Positions 1 through 7,338 are shown, numbered from the stretch's first letter. The stretch is 9,960 nt of DNA from Anaerolineales bacterium UBA2317 (GCA_002345215.1 DDVH01000034.1:9510-19469); one strand, 5' to 3'. Numbers and translations: made by a program. The notes: generated by a model not told the origin, from the sequence alone.

Positions 1-643
1 GAAAAAAGATGTGCAAGATGAATACGCCGAAGAATATTCTTCCAACGAATCAAAAGGTTGGAAAACGATTTCAAAGAATTTATTTTTTGTAGCGGCGGGT
101 CTTGTTATGTTGTACTTTGGCTCAAATTGGTTGGTAGAAGCCGCAATTATCATTGCACGCACGTTTGGCGTAAGTGAATTAGTGATTGGTTTGACGATTG
201 TCGCGGCAGGGACTTCTATGCCGGAAGTTGCAACTTCTATCGTTGCCGCAATGAAAGGGGAAGGCGATATTTCCGCTGGAAATGTGATTGGCAGTAATAT
301 TTTCAATATTTTAGGGGTGTTGGGTGTCGCCGCCGCAACCACACCAGAAAGTATTCCAGTTGCAGTAAACATCATCAGGTTTGATTTACCAATTGCTATC
401 TTCGCCGCCGTTGTCACCATCCCTGTCTTTATTGTAGATAATTACATTTCACGTTATGACGGATTGATATTCTTTTCTTATTTTGTTTTCTATAATGTAT
501 TGGTCGTGATGAGAGCCTTAAGCAACCCATCGGTTCCAATGCTTGAATCATTTCTATATGCATACATCCCACTGACTTTCTTTATTTTCGTTGCGCTTGC
601 CGCGCGTTATTTATGGAAAAGGAGAAAAAGCGCATCGCCATGA
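1..643 (+). CDS. Na+/Ca2+ exchanger family (CaCA) membrane protein, C-terminal half, 5' end outside window
   Basis: The frame is open to the left edge (base 1 is the last base of a codon) and the GTG at 11 has no ribosome site, so the gene begins upstream. The visible part starts with an acidic hydrophilic stretch, as in the cytoplasmic loop between the two halves of CaCA antiporters. A five- to six-helix membrane half follows. Counting from the GTG codon, it contains the alpha-2 repeat signature: G67-T-S-M-P-E72 in the second helix, then G90-N-V-I-G-S-N96. The acidic and polar residues of this signature bind the cation in the family. Helices lie at about 24-45, 56-80, 92-110, 122-143, 150-168 and 181-201, and the tail is basic. 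By family knowledge it exchanges Na+ (or H+) for Ca2+ across the inner membrane; ion choice cannot be read here. Its TGA overlaps the next gene's ATG by 4 bases, so the two are probably translationally coupled. Confidence 0.93.
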   Translation, partial: KKDVQDEYAEEYSSNESKGWKTISKNLFFVAAGLVMLYFGSNWLVEAAIIIARTFGVSELVIGLTIVAAGTSMPEVATSIVAAMKGEGDISAGNVIGSNIFNILGVLGVAAATTPESIPVAVNIIRFDLPIAIFAAVVTIPVFIVDNYISRYDGLIFFSYFVFYNVLVVMRALSNPSVPMLESFLYAYIPLTFFIFVALAARYLWKRRKSASP

Positions 644-2343
644 CCAGCCTACAAACCTGCCTCGCTTCCATTTATGGAGTTCAAACCGCTTCACAATGGA
701 TAGGCAGTTTTGAAACTCTGATTTCTAGTTATCAAACTAAAATTCAAGCGCGTGATGACGCATTGACAGAACGCGACTCAATGCTCATCACGTATGGTGA
801 TCAAGCGCAAAGGGGAAATGAAAAGCCGTTACAAACTCTCAAATTTTTTTCGGAAACATATTTAACTGATGTTGTACAAGGGATTCACATTCTGCCGTTT
901 TATCCATGGACTTCGGATGATGGGTTCTCGGTCGTAGATTATCGTCAGATTGATAAAAAGCTGGGGGATTGGGAAGATGTCTCCGCGTTTCAGCCCAAGT
1001 TCAAATTAATGTTTGATGCGGTCATTAATCACATCTCATCACAAAGTGAGTGGTTTCAAAAATTTTTAGTAGATGATTCGCACTATCAAAATTATTTTGT
1101 AACAGTGGAAGGGGAGCCAGATTTATCTCAAGTGGTGCGTCCGCGTGCATTGCCATTGCTAACAAATTTTCAAACGCCTTCTGGCGAGAAAAAAGTTTGG
1201 ACGACATTTAGCGCAGACCAAATTGATTTGAATTATAAAAATCCGCAAGTGTTGTTAGAAATTTTAGATATTTTATGTTTGTATGTTCAACATGGCGCAA
1301 CCTTTATTCGTTTGGATGCGATTGCCTACATGTGGAAAGAAATTGGCACAAGTTGTATTCACTTACCTCAAACACATGCCATTATTCAATTTTTGCGTGA
1401 AGCATTAAGTCAAATTGCGCCGCATGTAAATTTAATAACAGAAACCAATGTGCCACATGTGGATAATATTTCATATTTCGGAAATGGAACAAACGAAGCA
1501 CAACTTGTTTATAACTTTGCATTGCCGCCTTTAACATTACATACATTTCATACAAGTGATGCGACAACATTATCCGCTTGGGCGAAGACGTTGATATTGC
1601 CATCTGATAAAACGACATTCTTTAACTTCCTCGCCTCACACGACGGGGTCGGCTTGAATCCAGCGCGCGGAATTTTATCTAACGCCGAAATTGATTCACT
1701 TGTGGAAAAAACTCTTGAGCATGGTGGTTTGATTTCATACAAACACAATTCAGACGGCTCAAAAAGTCCGTATGAAATGAACATCAATTATTTTGATGCG
1801 TTATCGAATCCAAATGCAAATGAATCCATTGATTTACAAGTCTCGCGTTTTATCTCAGCCCAAGCGATTATGCTTTCCATGATTGGTGTGCCGGGTATTT
1901 ATTTTCATAGTTTATTTGGCTCACGCAATTGGCGCGCAGGCGTAGAACAAACTGGACACAATCGCACTATCAATCGTCAAAAATGTTCGTTTGATGAATT
2001 GCAAAAAGAATTGAACGATGAAAATTCTTTGCGTGCAAAGGTTTTCAAAAAATATTCTGCTTTATTAAAATCAAGAAAAAGTTCTCCAGCATTTCATCCG
2101 CATGGAACACAAAAAATATTAGAGTTTCATAAATCTATCTTTGCAATTGAGCGAATTTCACCAGATGGAAAATCTTGCGTGGTATGCTTACATAACGTCA
2201 GTTCACAAAAAATTTCATTTGCTACACATTTTGAATCAGGCATTGATTTGTTTACGAATCAAAAGATTCAAATAAAAAATATCTCTCTTGAACCATATCA
2301 AGTGATGTGGTTTACACCAAACCGGTGGTTGAGTAGCGAGTGA
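640..2343 (+). CDS. GH13 subfamily 18 sugar phosphorylase, probably glucosylglycerate phosphorylase
   Basis: A 567-residue enzyme of the sucrose-phosphorylase type, the usual size for GH13_18. The four GH13 regions are present in order: D126-A-V-I-N-H131 (region I), R-L-D226-A (region II, catalytic nucleophile), T-E268-T-N (region III, acid/base) and S-H-D335 (region IV). Family members split a glucoside with phosphate, giving alpha-glucose 1-phosphate, through a covalent glucosyl-enzyme. Sucrose, sucrose 6'-phosphate, glucosylglycerol and glucosylglycerate phosphorylases all belong here, and sequence alone does not settle the substrate. The gpgS gene three genes downstream favours glucosylglycerate (inference). 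There is no signal peptide, so it acts in the cytoplasm. I chose the ATG at 640, which overlaps the upstream TGA, with AAGGAG at 619-624 (15-base spacing, rather long). An in-frame ATG at 613 has no ribosome site. The last six or seven codons are encoded by a palindromic repeat. Confidence 0.88.
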   Translation: MTSLQTCLASIYGVQTASQWIGSFETLISSYQTKIQARDDALTERDSMLITYGDQAQRGNEKPLQTLKFFSETYLTDVVQGIHILPFYPWTSDDGFSVVDYRQIDKKLGDWEDVSAFQPKFKLMFDAVINHISSQSEWFQKFLVDDSHYQNYFVTVEGEPDLSQVVRPRALPLLTNFQTPSGEKKVWTTFSADQIDLNYKNPQVLLEILDILCLYVQHGATFIRLDAIAYMWKEIGTSCIHLPQTHAIIQFLREALSQIAPHVNLITETNVPHVDNISYFGNGTNEAQLVYNFALPPLTLHTFHTSDATTLSAWAKTLILPSDKTTFFNFLASHDGVGLNPARGILSNAEIDSLVEKTLEHGGLISYKHNSDGSKSPYEMNINYFDALSNPNANESIDLQVSRFISAQAIMLSMIGVPGIYFHSLFGSRNWRAGVEQTGHNRTINRQKCSFDELQKELNDENSLRAKVFKKYSALLKSRKSSPAFHPHGTQKILEFHKSIFAIERISPDGKSCVVCLHNVSSQKISFATHFESGIDLFTNQKIQIKNISLEPYQVMWFTPNRWLSSE

Positions 2344-2366
2344 AACTCGCGTATCGAAACCACACC
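2324..2366. repeat. REP-like palindrome, copy 1 (inverted orientation)
   Basis: An imperfect hairpin. The inner stem is GCGAGT (2336-2341) with ACTCGC (2345-2350) around a GAA loop. The outer stem is GGTT (2327-2330) with AACC (2358-2361). The unpaired segments between the stems, GAGTA (2331-2335) and GTATCGA (2351-2357), are exact reverse complements of those in copy 2. The first part overlaps the end of the phosphorylase reading frame and its TGA. No T-run follows, so it is not a typical intrinsic terminator. Confidence 0.8.
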
Positions 2367-2391
2367 TTAACAAATAAAATTTAATTAACTT

Positions 2392-2430
2392 GTTGGTCTC
2401 GATACGTTGCTTCGCAACTACTCGACCAAC
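2392..2430. repeat. REP-like palindrome, copy 2
   Basis: The hairpin has outer arms GTTGGTC (2392-2398) and GACCAAC (2424-2430). The inner stem is GTTGC (2406-2410) with GCAAC (2414-2418) around a TTC loop. The unpaired segments are TCGATAC (2399-2405) and TACTC (2419-2423). It is the inverted partner of the copy at 2324-2366: same architecture and same unpaired motifs, but a different inner stem that still pairs. It ends 17 bases before the next start codon and does not include that gene's ribosome site. Confidence 0.82.
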
Positions 2431-2447
2431 GGCATAGGAAAGGTAAT

Positions 2448-3791
2448 ATGACTCCCTCTTCACATAACATTGGATTTATCTCAACGCGATTCGCTGGAAC
2501 AGATGGCGTTTCACTCGAAACAGAAAAATGGGCAATCGTTTTGGAACGCATGGGTCACAAATGTTTTTACTTTGCAGGCGAATGTGACCGCGACCCGAAC
2601 ATATCGCACGTCGTAGAAGAAGCGTTTTATCGTCATCAAGAAATTGATAAGTTAAATCAAATCGCATATTCTGGCAGTTGGACGGTGACTCAAGAAGCAC
2701 GCAAAGCGCATCCTGAAATTGCTCAATTGCATAAAGATTTTTTTTCAATTTATATTCGTCCGCCGCAAATGACAAAGCGTGTCACTGAAATTAAAGAATA
2801 TCTCAAAGAAGAGTTATATAAATTTGCACATAAATTTGATTTAGAAATTCTTATCATTGAAAACGCTGTCACGATTCCATTAAATTTACCTTTGGGTTTA
2901 GCCATTACAGAGTTTATTGCTGAAACGGGTTTTCCAACCATTGCGCATCACCATGATTTTCATTGGGAACGTCAACGTTTTCAAGTCAATTGTGTTGGTG
3001 ATTATTTAGCCACCGCATTCCCGCCAAGTTTGCCTTCGATTCGTCATGTAGTTATCAATACGATTCAAGCGCGTGAGATTGCTTCACGACATGGATTGAC
3101 CTCGCGTGTGATTCCGAATGTGATGGATTTTGACTCACCTCCACCCGCTTCAGATTCTTACACGCAAACTGTTCGCTCCGACTTTGGCATTGGCTCAGGG
3201 GAATATTTTTTCTTGCAACCGACACGTGTGATTCAAAGAAAAGGCATTGAACATGCTATCGAAATTGTGCGGCGACTTAACATTCCTGCTAAATTAGTCA
3301 TCACCCACGCTTCTGGTGATGAAGGCAATGATTATGAACAACGCGTGCGTGAATATGCAAATTTATTAGGCGTGACAGTTCGTTTTGAATCAGACCAAGT
3401 GCAAGATGAACGCGGCACCACGAAAGATGGTCAAAAAATTTACACATTGGGTGATGTTTATCCTCATGCTGATTTGGTGACGTATCCTTCCAGCATCGAA
3501 GGTTTTGGCAACGCCTTTTTAGAAGCTGTGTATTATCACCGCCCGATATTGGTCAACAATTATTCTATTTATGAAGTAGATATCAAACCAAAAGGTTTTC
3601 GGGTGGTATGGTTTGATGGATACATCAATAACAATACTTTGGCAATGGCAAAACATATTTTAGAAAATCCAGACCAAGCCAAAGAATGGGCTGATTTAAA
3701 TTATCAACTTGCCAAACGCTATTTTTCATATACCATGCTTGAACTTCGTTTGAAATTATTAGTCGAAGATTGTTTGGGGTATCAAGTTTAA
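2448..3791 (+). CDS. GT4 family glycosyltransferase (GT-B fold), acceptor unknown
   Basis: A 447-residue cytoplasmic protein with no signal peptide or membrane segment. The N-terminal Rossmann domain opens with a glycine-rich turn (A-G-T-D-G at 16-20) and has a helical, charged insert at about 55-130. H167-H-H-D-F-H-W173 marks the acceptor side of the cleft. The C-terminal donor domain starts near 250, with P-T-R-V-I-Q-R-K-G at 258-266 and the retaining EX7E motif E351-G-F-G ... E359. These are GT4 hallmarks, so it should transfer a sugar from a nucleotide donor with retention. Donor and acceptor cannot be read from sequence. Its place between a sugar phosphorylase and gpgS suggests a soluble glycoside acceptor, for example glucosylglycerate (inference). 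The downstream GT4 has a similar H-H-D-x-x-W motif, so the two may be distant paralogues. The start is ATG with AGGAAAGG at 2436-2443. Confidence 0.88.
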   Translation: MTPSSHNIGFISTRFAGTDGVSLETEKWAIVLERMGHKCFYFAGECDRDPNISHVVEEAFYRHQEIDKLNQIAYSGSWTVTQEARKAHPEIAQLHKDFFSIYIRPPQMTKRVTEIKEYLKEELYKFAHKFDLEILIIENAVTIPLNLPLGLAITEFIAETGFPTIAHHHDFHWERQRFQVNCVGDYLATAFPPSLPSIRHVVINTIQAREIASRHGLTSRVIPNVMDFDSPPPASDSYTQTVRSDFGIGSGEYFFLQPTRVIQRKGIEHAIEIVRRLNIPAKLVITHASGDEGNDYEQRVREYANLLGVTVRFESDQVQDERGTTKDGQKIYTLGDVYPHADLVTYPSSIEGFGNAFLEAVYYHRPILVNNYSIYEVDIKPKGFRVVWFDGYINNNTLAMAKHILENPDQAKEWADLNYQLAKRYFSYTMLELRLKLLVEDCLGYQV

Positions 3792-3803
3792 AAATTATTA
3801 CTC

Positions 3804-3863
3804 GTAGGGGCGACCCGTCAATATTAATTAGGCATTTGTTTTTTATGGGTGGGTCGCCCTTAC
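3804..3863. repeat. 13-bp inverted repeat in a gene gap
   Basis: The left arm GTAGGGGCGACCC (3804-3816) pairs with the right arm GGGTCGCCCTTAC (3851-3863) at 12 of 13 positions. The thirteenth is a G-T pair that would be a wobble in RNA. The loop of 34 bases is AT-rich. The arms are much richer in G and C than their surroundings, as expected of an inserted or dispersed element. The structure lies between the stop of the first GT4 and the ribosome site (AAGGA, 3866-3870) of the second. No T-run follows, so a simple terminator is unlikely. Confidence 0.75.
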
Positions 3864-3880
3864 ATAAGGATTGGATTTAA

Positions 3881-5092
3881 ATGAAGATTTCAATTTTGCA
3901 TTATTCAGTTCCGCCCATTGTCGGCGGCGTAGAAAGTGTAATTGCACATCACGCGCGTTTAATGTCAGCAGATGGGCATGGTGTTAATTTAATCGCCGCG
4001 CGTGGTGAAGCATTCGATGAAAAGATTACGATAACAAAAATTCCACTAGCTGATTCACGCCATGAACGTATTAATCAAGTCAAAGCGCAATTGGATAAAG
4101 GCGAAGTGACTCAAGACTTTGAATCATTGCGTGATGAATTGACGAATGAACTACAAAAAGCGTTGAAAGACACAAATGTTTTAATTGCTCATAACGTTTG
4201 TTCACTAAATAAAAATCTCGCGTTAACAGCTGCGTTGTATAAATTACATATTGAAAAAAAATTACCGAAATTGATTCTTTGGCATCACGATTTAGCCTGG
4301 ACGACACCGCGATATTTACCTGAATTGCATAATGGCTATCCATGGGATTTATTGCGAACAGATTTGAAAAATACTACACAAGTTGTTATTTCGGAATTAA
4401 GAAGAAAAGAGTTAGCCGGATTGATGAACTTAGATTCAAAATCCATTCATGTGATTCCAAACGGTGTAGACGCTTCACGCTTCTATAAACTTGAATCTCA
4501 AACTCAAAACCTTATTCAACAAATAAATCTTTTGGATAATGCTCCCATTTTGTTATTACCTGTACGCGTCACGCCAAGAAAAAATATTGAATTGGCTTTG
4601 CAAACTTTAGCTGAATTGAAAAAAACATATCCAAAAACCGCACTCGTGGTGACGGGTCCGTTAGGTCCACATAATCAAGACAATGTCAAATATTTTGAAA
4701 AATTAAAAACTTTGCGAAAAGAATTGAACCTAGAAAACTCAGCCCATTTCCTTGCCGAATTGATTGACGGTTTTTTACCTGATGAAGTCATCGCGGATTT
4801 TTATCGCGTTGCAGATGCGTTGATTTTCCCCAGCCGTGAAGAAGGCTTCGGCATTCCACTCATTGAAGCGGCTTATAGTCATTTACCTGCTTTTTGTGCT
4901 GATATTCCGCCATTGCGTGAATTGGGTTTAGAAGATGTTACATATTTTTCGCCAGATGAAAACCCAAGCCGTGTTGCAAATTTAATTGCAAATTATTTCA
5001 AAAATTCAACGACAGCAAAATTATCCATGCGGGCTCGTTTGAATTTCCGTTGGGAAGCCATTTATCGCCAACACATCGTGCCAATTTTGTAA
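3881..5092 (+). CDS. GT4 family glycosyltransferase (GT-B fold), second of a pair
   Basis: A 403-residue cytoplasmic protein with the complete GT4 layout. The N-terminal domain has a G-G-V-E motif (15-18) in the first glycine-rich loop and H135-H-D-L-A-W140 in the cleft. The linker carries I-P-N-G-V-D-A-S-R-F (192-201). The donor domain has T-P-R-K-N (231-235) and the retaining EX7E pair E321-G-F-G ... E329. A charged helical insert lies at about 60-98. By family it transfers a sugar from a nucleotide-activated donor with retention; the substrate is unknown. GpgS starts 13 bases downstream, so the two are almost certainly co-transcribed and may share a pathway. Candidate roles are extension of glucosylglycerate (for example mannosylation) or an unrelated glycan; context favours the first. 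The start is ATG with AAGGA at 3866-3870. Confidence 0.88.
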   Translation: MKISILHYSVPPIVGGVESVIAHHARLMSADGHGVNLIAARGEAFDEKITITKIPLADSRHERINQVKAQLDKGEVTQDFESLRDELTNELQKALKDTNVLIAHNVCSLNKNLALTAALYKLHIEKKLPKLILWHHDLAWTTPRYLPELHNGYPWDLLRTDLKNTTQVVISELRRKELAGLMNLDSKSIHVIPNGVDASRFYKLESQTQNLIQQINLLDNAPILLLPVRVTPRKNIELALQTLAELKKTYPKTALVVTGPLGPHNQDNVKYFEKLKTLRKELNLENSAHFLAELIDGFLPDEVIADFYRVADALIFPSREEGFGIPLIEAAYSHLPAFCADIPPLRELGLEDVTYFSPDENPSRVANLIANYFKNSTTAKLSMRARLNFRWEAIYRQHIVPIL

Positions 5093-5105
5093 GAAAGGAC
5101 AAGCA

Positions 5106-6914
5106 ATGCAAAAACATACAGACTTCTCACCTATTCATACTATTTTTATTCCTTTAGTCCATGATGGACCTGGAGAAAGCGCCATCGAAACCGCGAAGCA
5201 TTTTGATGCGGATATTGTTTTGGTTGGTATTGTGGTTGTGCCAGAAGGTCAATCATTAAGTGTAGGTGCAGTTTCAGCTCGTGCTTTACGAAAAAAACTT
5301 CGTGATTATGGAAAAGATAAAAAAATCATCAGCAAAACACAGGTCATTGTTTCACACCAACCCTGGGGAGAACTTTCTAATCTTTTAAAAAAAGAACAAC
5401 CTGATGTATTGTTTTTAGAATGGGATGCTCACTTAAATGCATTAAGCGTCACTGCAAATGAAGTATTAACCAACCCACCCTGTGATATCGCATTAATTCG
5501 CGGAAAAATTGTAAGCCAACCAAAGCAAATTCTCGTGCCAGCCAGAGGCGGTCCACATGCTGAGTTGGCGTTGAAAGTAGGTTTAGGATTGAATCCAAAG
5601 GGAGTCACTGCTTTGCATATTCGCAGAACAGATGACCCCATGGCTGGTACAGATGCGCCATTTATTGGTTTAGAGCGTGTGTTAAGACAAATGCCAGAGG
5701 TCAAGAAACAGTTTGAAGTCACAGATGAAGCGGCTGAATTTATCTTGCAAAACTCAAAAGACAATGATCTCATCGTTTTGGGTACGACTACAGCACAATC
5801 ATTAACCAGCCCGGCATCTTTAGGTTATGTTGCCGATCGTGTTTTGCGTGAATCATCTAGCATTGTGATTGCTGTCAAGAAGGCTTCCGAAAATCAAACC
5901 ATATATGATGAAAGCGCCGGCGTGGAAGCAATTACGATTTTGGTTGATAAATGGTTTGGCGAAAATACATTTGAAGCCGATGAGTATAAAAACTTGAAAG
6001 ACTTGGTTGAGTTAAAGAAACAGCAAAACTTAACCATTAGTTTGGCTTTGCCTGCTTTGAATGAAGAACAAACGGTTGGCAAAGTGGTTCGGATGATGAA
6101 GAAAGAGTTGATGCAAAAAGCTCCTTTATTGGATGAAATTGTTTTGATTGATTCAAACTCTAAGGACCGCACGCGTGAGATTGCAAAGAAAGAAGGAATT
6201 CCTGTTTACATTCATCAACAAATTTTAGAACGCCTCAAACCTAGACGTGGAAAAGGAGAGGCGTTGTGGAAAAGTTTACTCGTCACAAAGGGCGACATCA
6301 TCGTGTGGATTGATACAGACATCGTCAACATTCATCCGCGTTTTGTGTATGGCATTATTGGACCTTTGTTGCAAAATCCGCAAGTGCAATTGGTAAAAGG
6401 GTTTTATCGCCGACCTTTAAGAGTCGGTGAAAAAATGCAAGCAGGTGGTGGCGGACGTGTAACAGAATTAACAGCCAGACCTTTATTGAATCTTTTTTAT
6501 CCAGAACTTTCCGGCGTAGTACAACCACTTTCGGGTGAATATGGCGGTAGAAGAACTGCTTTAGAAAAAATTCCGTTCTTTTCAGGCTATGGTGTTGAAA
6601 CAGGTTTGTTAATTGATATTTATGATGAGTACGGTATTCAAGGCATTGCTCAAGTAGATTTATTGGAACGCATTCATCATAATCAAGCATTAGAAGCGTT
6701 AAGCAAAATGTCTTTTGCTATTATCCAAGCCGTATTGCATAAACAAGAAAAACGATTTGGCAAAGCCGCTGTAGAAGAAGTCAATAAATCTATGAAGTTG
6801 ATTCGGTATAATGCCAATGAAGGATATTCTTTGGATGTTGAAGAAATTGCCGAACGTGAACGTCCACCAATGCTTGAAATCCCAGAATATCTTGAGAAGT
6901 TCAAACGAAGTTAA
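5106..6914 (+). CDS. gpgS: Glucosyl-3-phosphoglycerate synthase with two N-terminal Usp domains
   Basis: A 602-residue fusion. Residues about 310-602 match GpgS (GT81): L-P-A-L-N-E-E (315-321) for nucleotide binding, G-K-G-E-A-L-W (382-388), the metal-binding D403-T-D405, P-L-S-G-E-Y-G-G (474-481), G-Y-G-V-E (494-498), R-I-H-H-N (522-526) and the late R-P-P-M (586-589). GpgS joins glucose from an NDP-glucose to 3-phosphoglycerate, the first step to the compatible solute glucosylglycerate. Stand-alone GpgS proteins are about 320 residues. The extra N-terminus reads as two universal-stress-protein domains (about 9-135 and 138-258), the second opening with I-L-V-P-A-R-G-G. Neither has a clean G-2x-G-9x-G-S/T ATP motif; the second has a loose version around G226. 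A linker of about 50 residues joins them to the enzyme. The start is ATG at 5106 with AAAGGA at 5094-5099. A regulatory role for the Usp part is inference. Confidence 0.93.
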   Translation: MQKHTDFSPIHTIFIPLVHDGPGESAIETAKHFDADIVLVGIVVVPEGQSLSVGAVSARALRKKLRDYGKDKKIISKTQVIVSHQPWGELSNLLKKEQPDVLFLEWDAHLNALSVTANEVLTNPPCDIALIRGKIVSQPKQILVPARGGPHAELALKVGLGLNPKGVTALHIRRTDDPMAGTDAPFIGLERVLRQMPEVKKQFEVTDEAAEFILQNSKDNDLIVLGTTTAQSLTSPASLGYVADRVLRESSSIVIAVKKASENQTIYDESAGVEAITILVDKWFGENTFEADEYKNLKDLVELKKQQNLTISLALPALNEEQTVGKVVRMMKKELMQKAPLLDEIVLIDSNSKDRTREIAKKEGIPVYIHQQILERLKPRRGKGEALWKSLLVTKGDIIVWIDTDIVNIHPRFVYGIIGPLLQNPQVQLVKGFYRRPLRVGEKMQAGGGGRVTELTARPLLNLFYPELSGVVQPLSGEYGGRRTALEKIPFFSGYGVETGLLIDIYDEYGIQGIAQVDLLERIHHNQALEALSKMSFAIIQAVLHKQEKRFGKAAVEEVNKSMKLIRYNANEGYSLDVEEIAERERPPMLEIPEYLEKFKRS

Positions 6915-6928
6915 TTTTACGTTATACT
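6900..6928 (+). promoter_or_regulatory. Possible promoter ahead of the DarA-like pair
   Basis: TTCAAA (6900-6905) and TATACT (6923-6928) are 17 bases apart and match four and five of six sigma-70 consensus positions. The -35 box lies in the last codons of gpgS. If real, it would give the receptor genes their own transcript besides read-through from the upstream genes. This is a weak call from eye alone. Confidence 0.3.
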
Positions 6929-6967
6929 TTCACATCAAAATTGGAATTCTCATTAAGGAGAATTATT

Positions 6968-7303
6968 ATGGATACTCCATCCCATTTACTACTCGTAGCA
7001 GTCATTCAAGACCAAGACCTTGAACCCGCCACCAAAGCCTTACAAGAAATCGGCGCGGCATCTACTTACTTATCAAGTGCCGGCGGTTTTTTAGGTCGGC
7101 GCAATGCCACTTTGTTAATCGGCTTGCCATTTGCGAAAAAAGAAGAAGCCCTAAAAGCATTACATGAATCCTGTCGTCAACGCATTGAATACATGACACT
7201 TCCATTAGAAGGCTCTGCCATGCCAATGCCTGCACCGGTTCCTGTCACCGTCGGCGGGGCAACAGTGTTTGCTTTGCCTGTAGAAAGATTTGAACAAATA
7301 TAA
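6968..7303 (+). CDS. PstA/DarA-like P-II-type small protein, first paralogue
   Basis: A 111-residue cytoplasmic protein of the cyclic-di-AMP receptor family (PstA/DarA, distantly P-II-like, trimeric). The start is ATG 6968, with AAGGAG at 6955-6960 and 7-base spacing; the TTG upstream at 6941 is not used. Family features are Q14-D-Q-D-L18 after the first strand, T33, G39-G-F-L42, N46-A-T, a long loop rich in proline and methionine at about 75-95, and the ending V-G-G-A-T-V-F (95-101) then P-V-E-R-F-E-Q. Aligned to Staphylococcus aureus PstA from memory (offset +5), T28 and N41 are kept as T33 and N46. N24 and R26 are replaced by G29 and A31, and the usual G-N pair reads R-N. Ligand binding is therefore less certain than in a standard family member. 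The paralogue 43 bases downstream shows the opposite pattern of losses. Confidence 0.85.
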   Translation: MDTPSHLLLVAVIQDQDLEPATKALQEIGAASTYLSSAGGFLGRRNATLLIGLPFAKKEEALKALHESCRQRIEYMTLPLEGSAMPMPAPVPVTVGGATVFALPVERFEQI

Positions 7304-7306
7304 AAA

Positions 7307-7333
7307 GTCTTATAAGTCTTATAGGTCTGATAC
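7307..7333 (+). repeat. Three 9-bp tandem units between the DarA-like genes
   Basis: GTCTTATAA (7307-7315), GTCTTATAG (7316-7324) and GTCTGATAC (7325-7333) follow one another without spacing, each differing by one or two bases. The array fills most of the 43-base gap and ends just before the ribosome site of the second gene. It could be a small slippage array or a dispersed repeat family; no function is evident. Confidence 0.65.
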
Positions 7334-7334
7334 T

Positions 7335-7338
7335 GGAG
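7335..7338 (+). promoter_or_regulatory. Ribosome binding site that fixes the start of the second DarA-like gene
   Basis: GGAG lies 8 bases before the ATG at 7347. The longer open frame from the TTG at 7290 would add 19 residues partly encoded by the tandem 9-bp repeat, and it overlaps the upstream gene. The family N-terminus begins exactly at the 7347 ATG, so the short form is right. Confidence 0.7.

Noticed and set aside
613..639. A longer N-terminus for the phosphorylase, starting at the ATG at 613
   Set aside because: There is no ribosome site before it. The added nine residues are lysine-rich and simply the out-of-frame reading of the exchanger's basic tail; the 640 start gives the typical 4-base overlap.
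2324..2430. The two palindromes as a transcription terminator or a CRISPR remnant
   Set aside because: Neither hairpin is followed by a T-run, the genes on both sides run in the same direction, and there are no regularly spaced repeats with unique spacers.
6811..7023. A 70-codon plus-strand open frame across the gpgS end and the first DarA-like gene
   Set aside because: It is out of frame with two well-supported genes and shows no family features.
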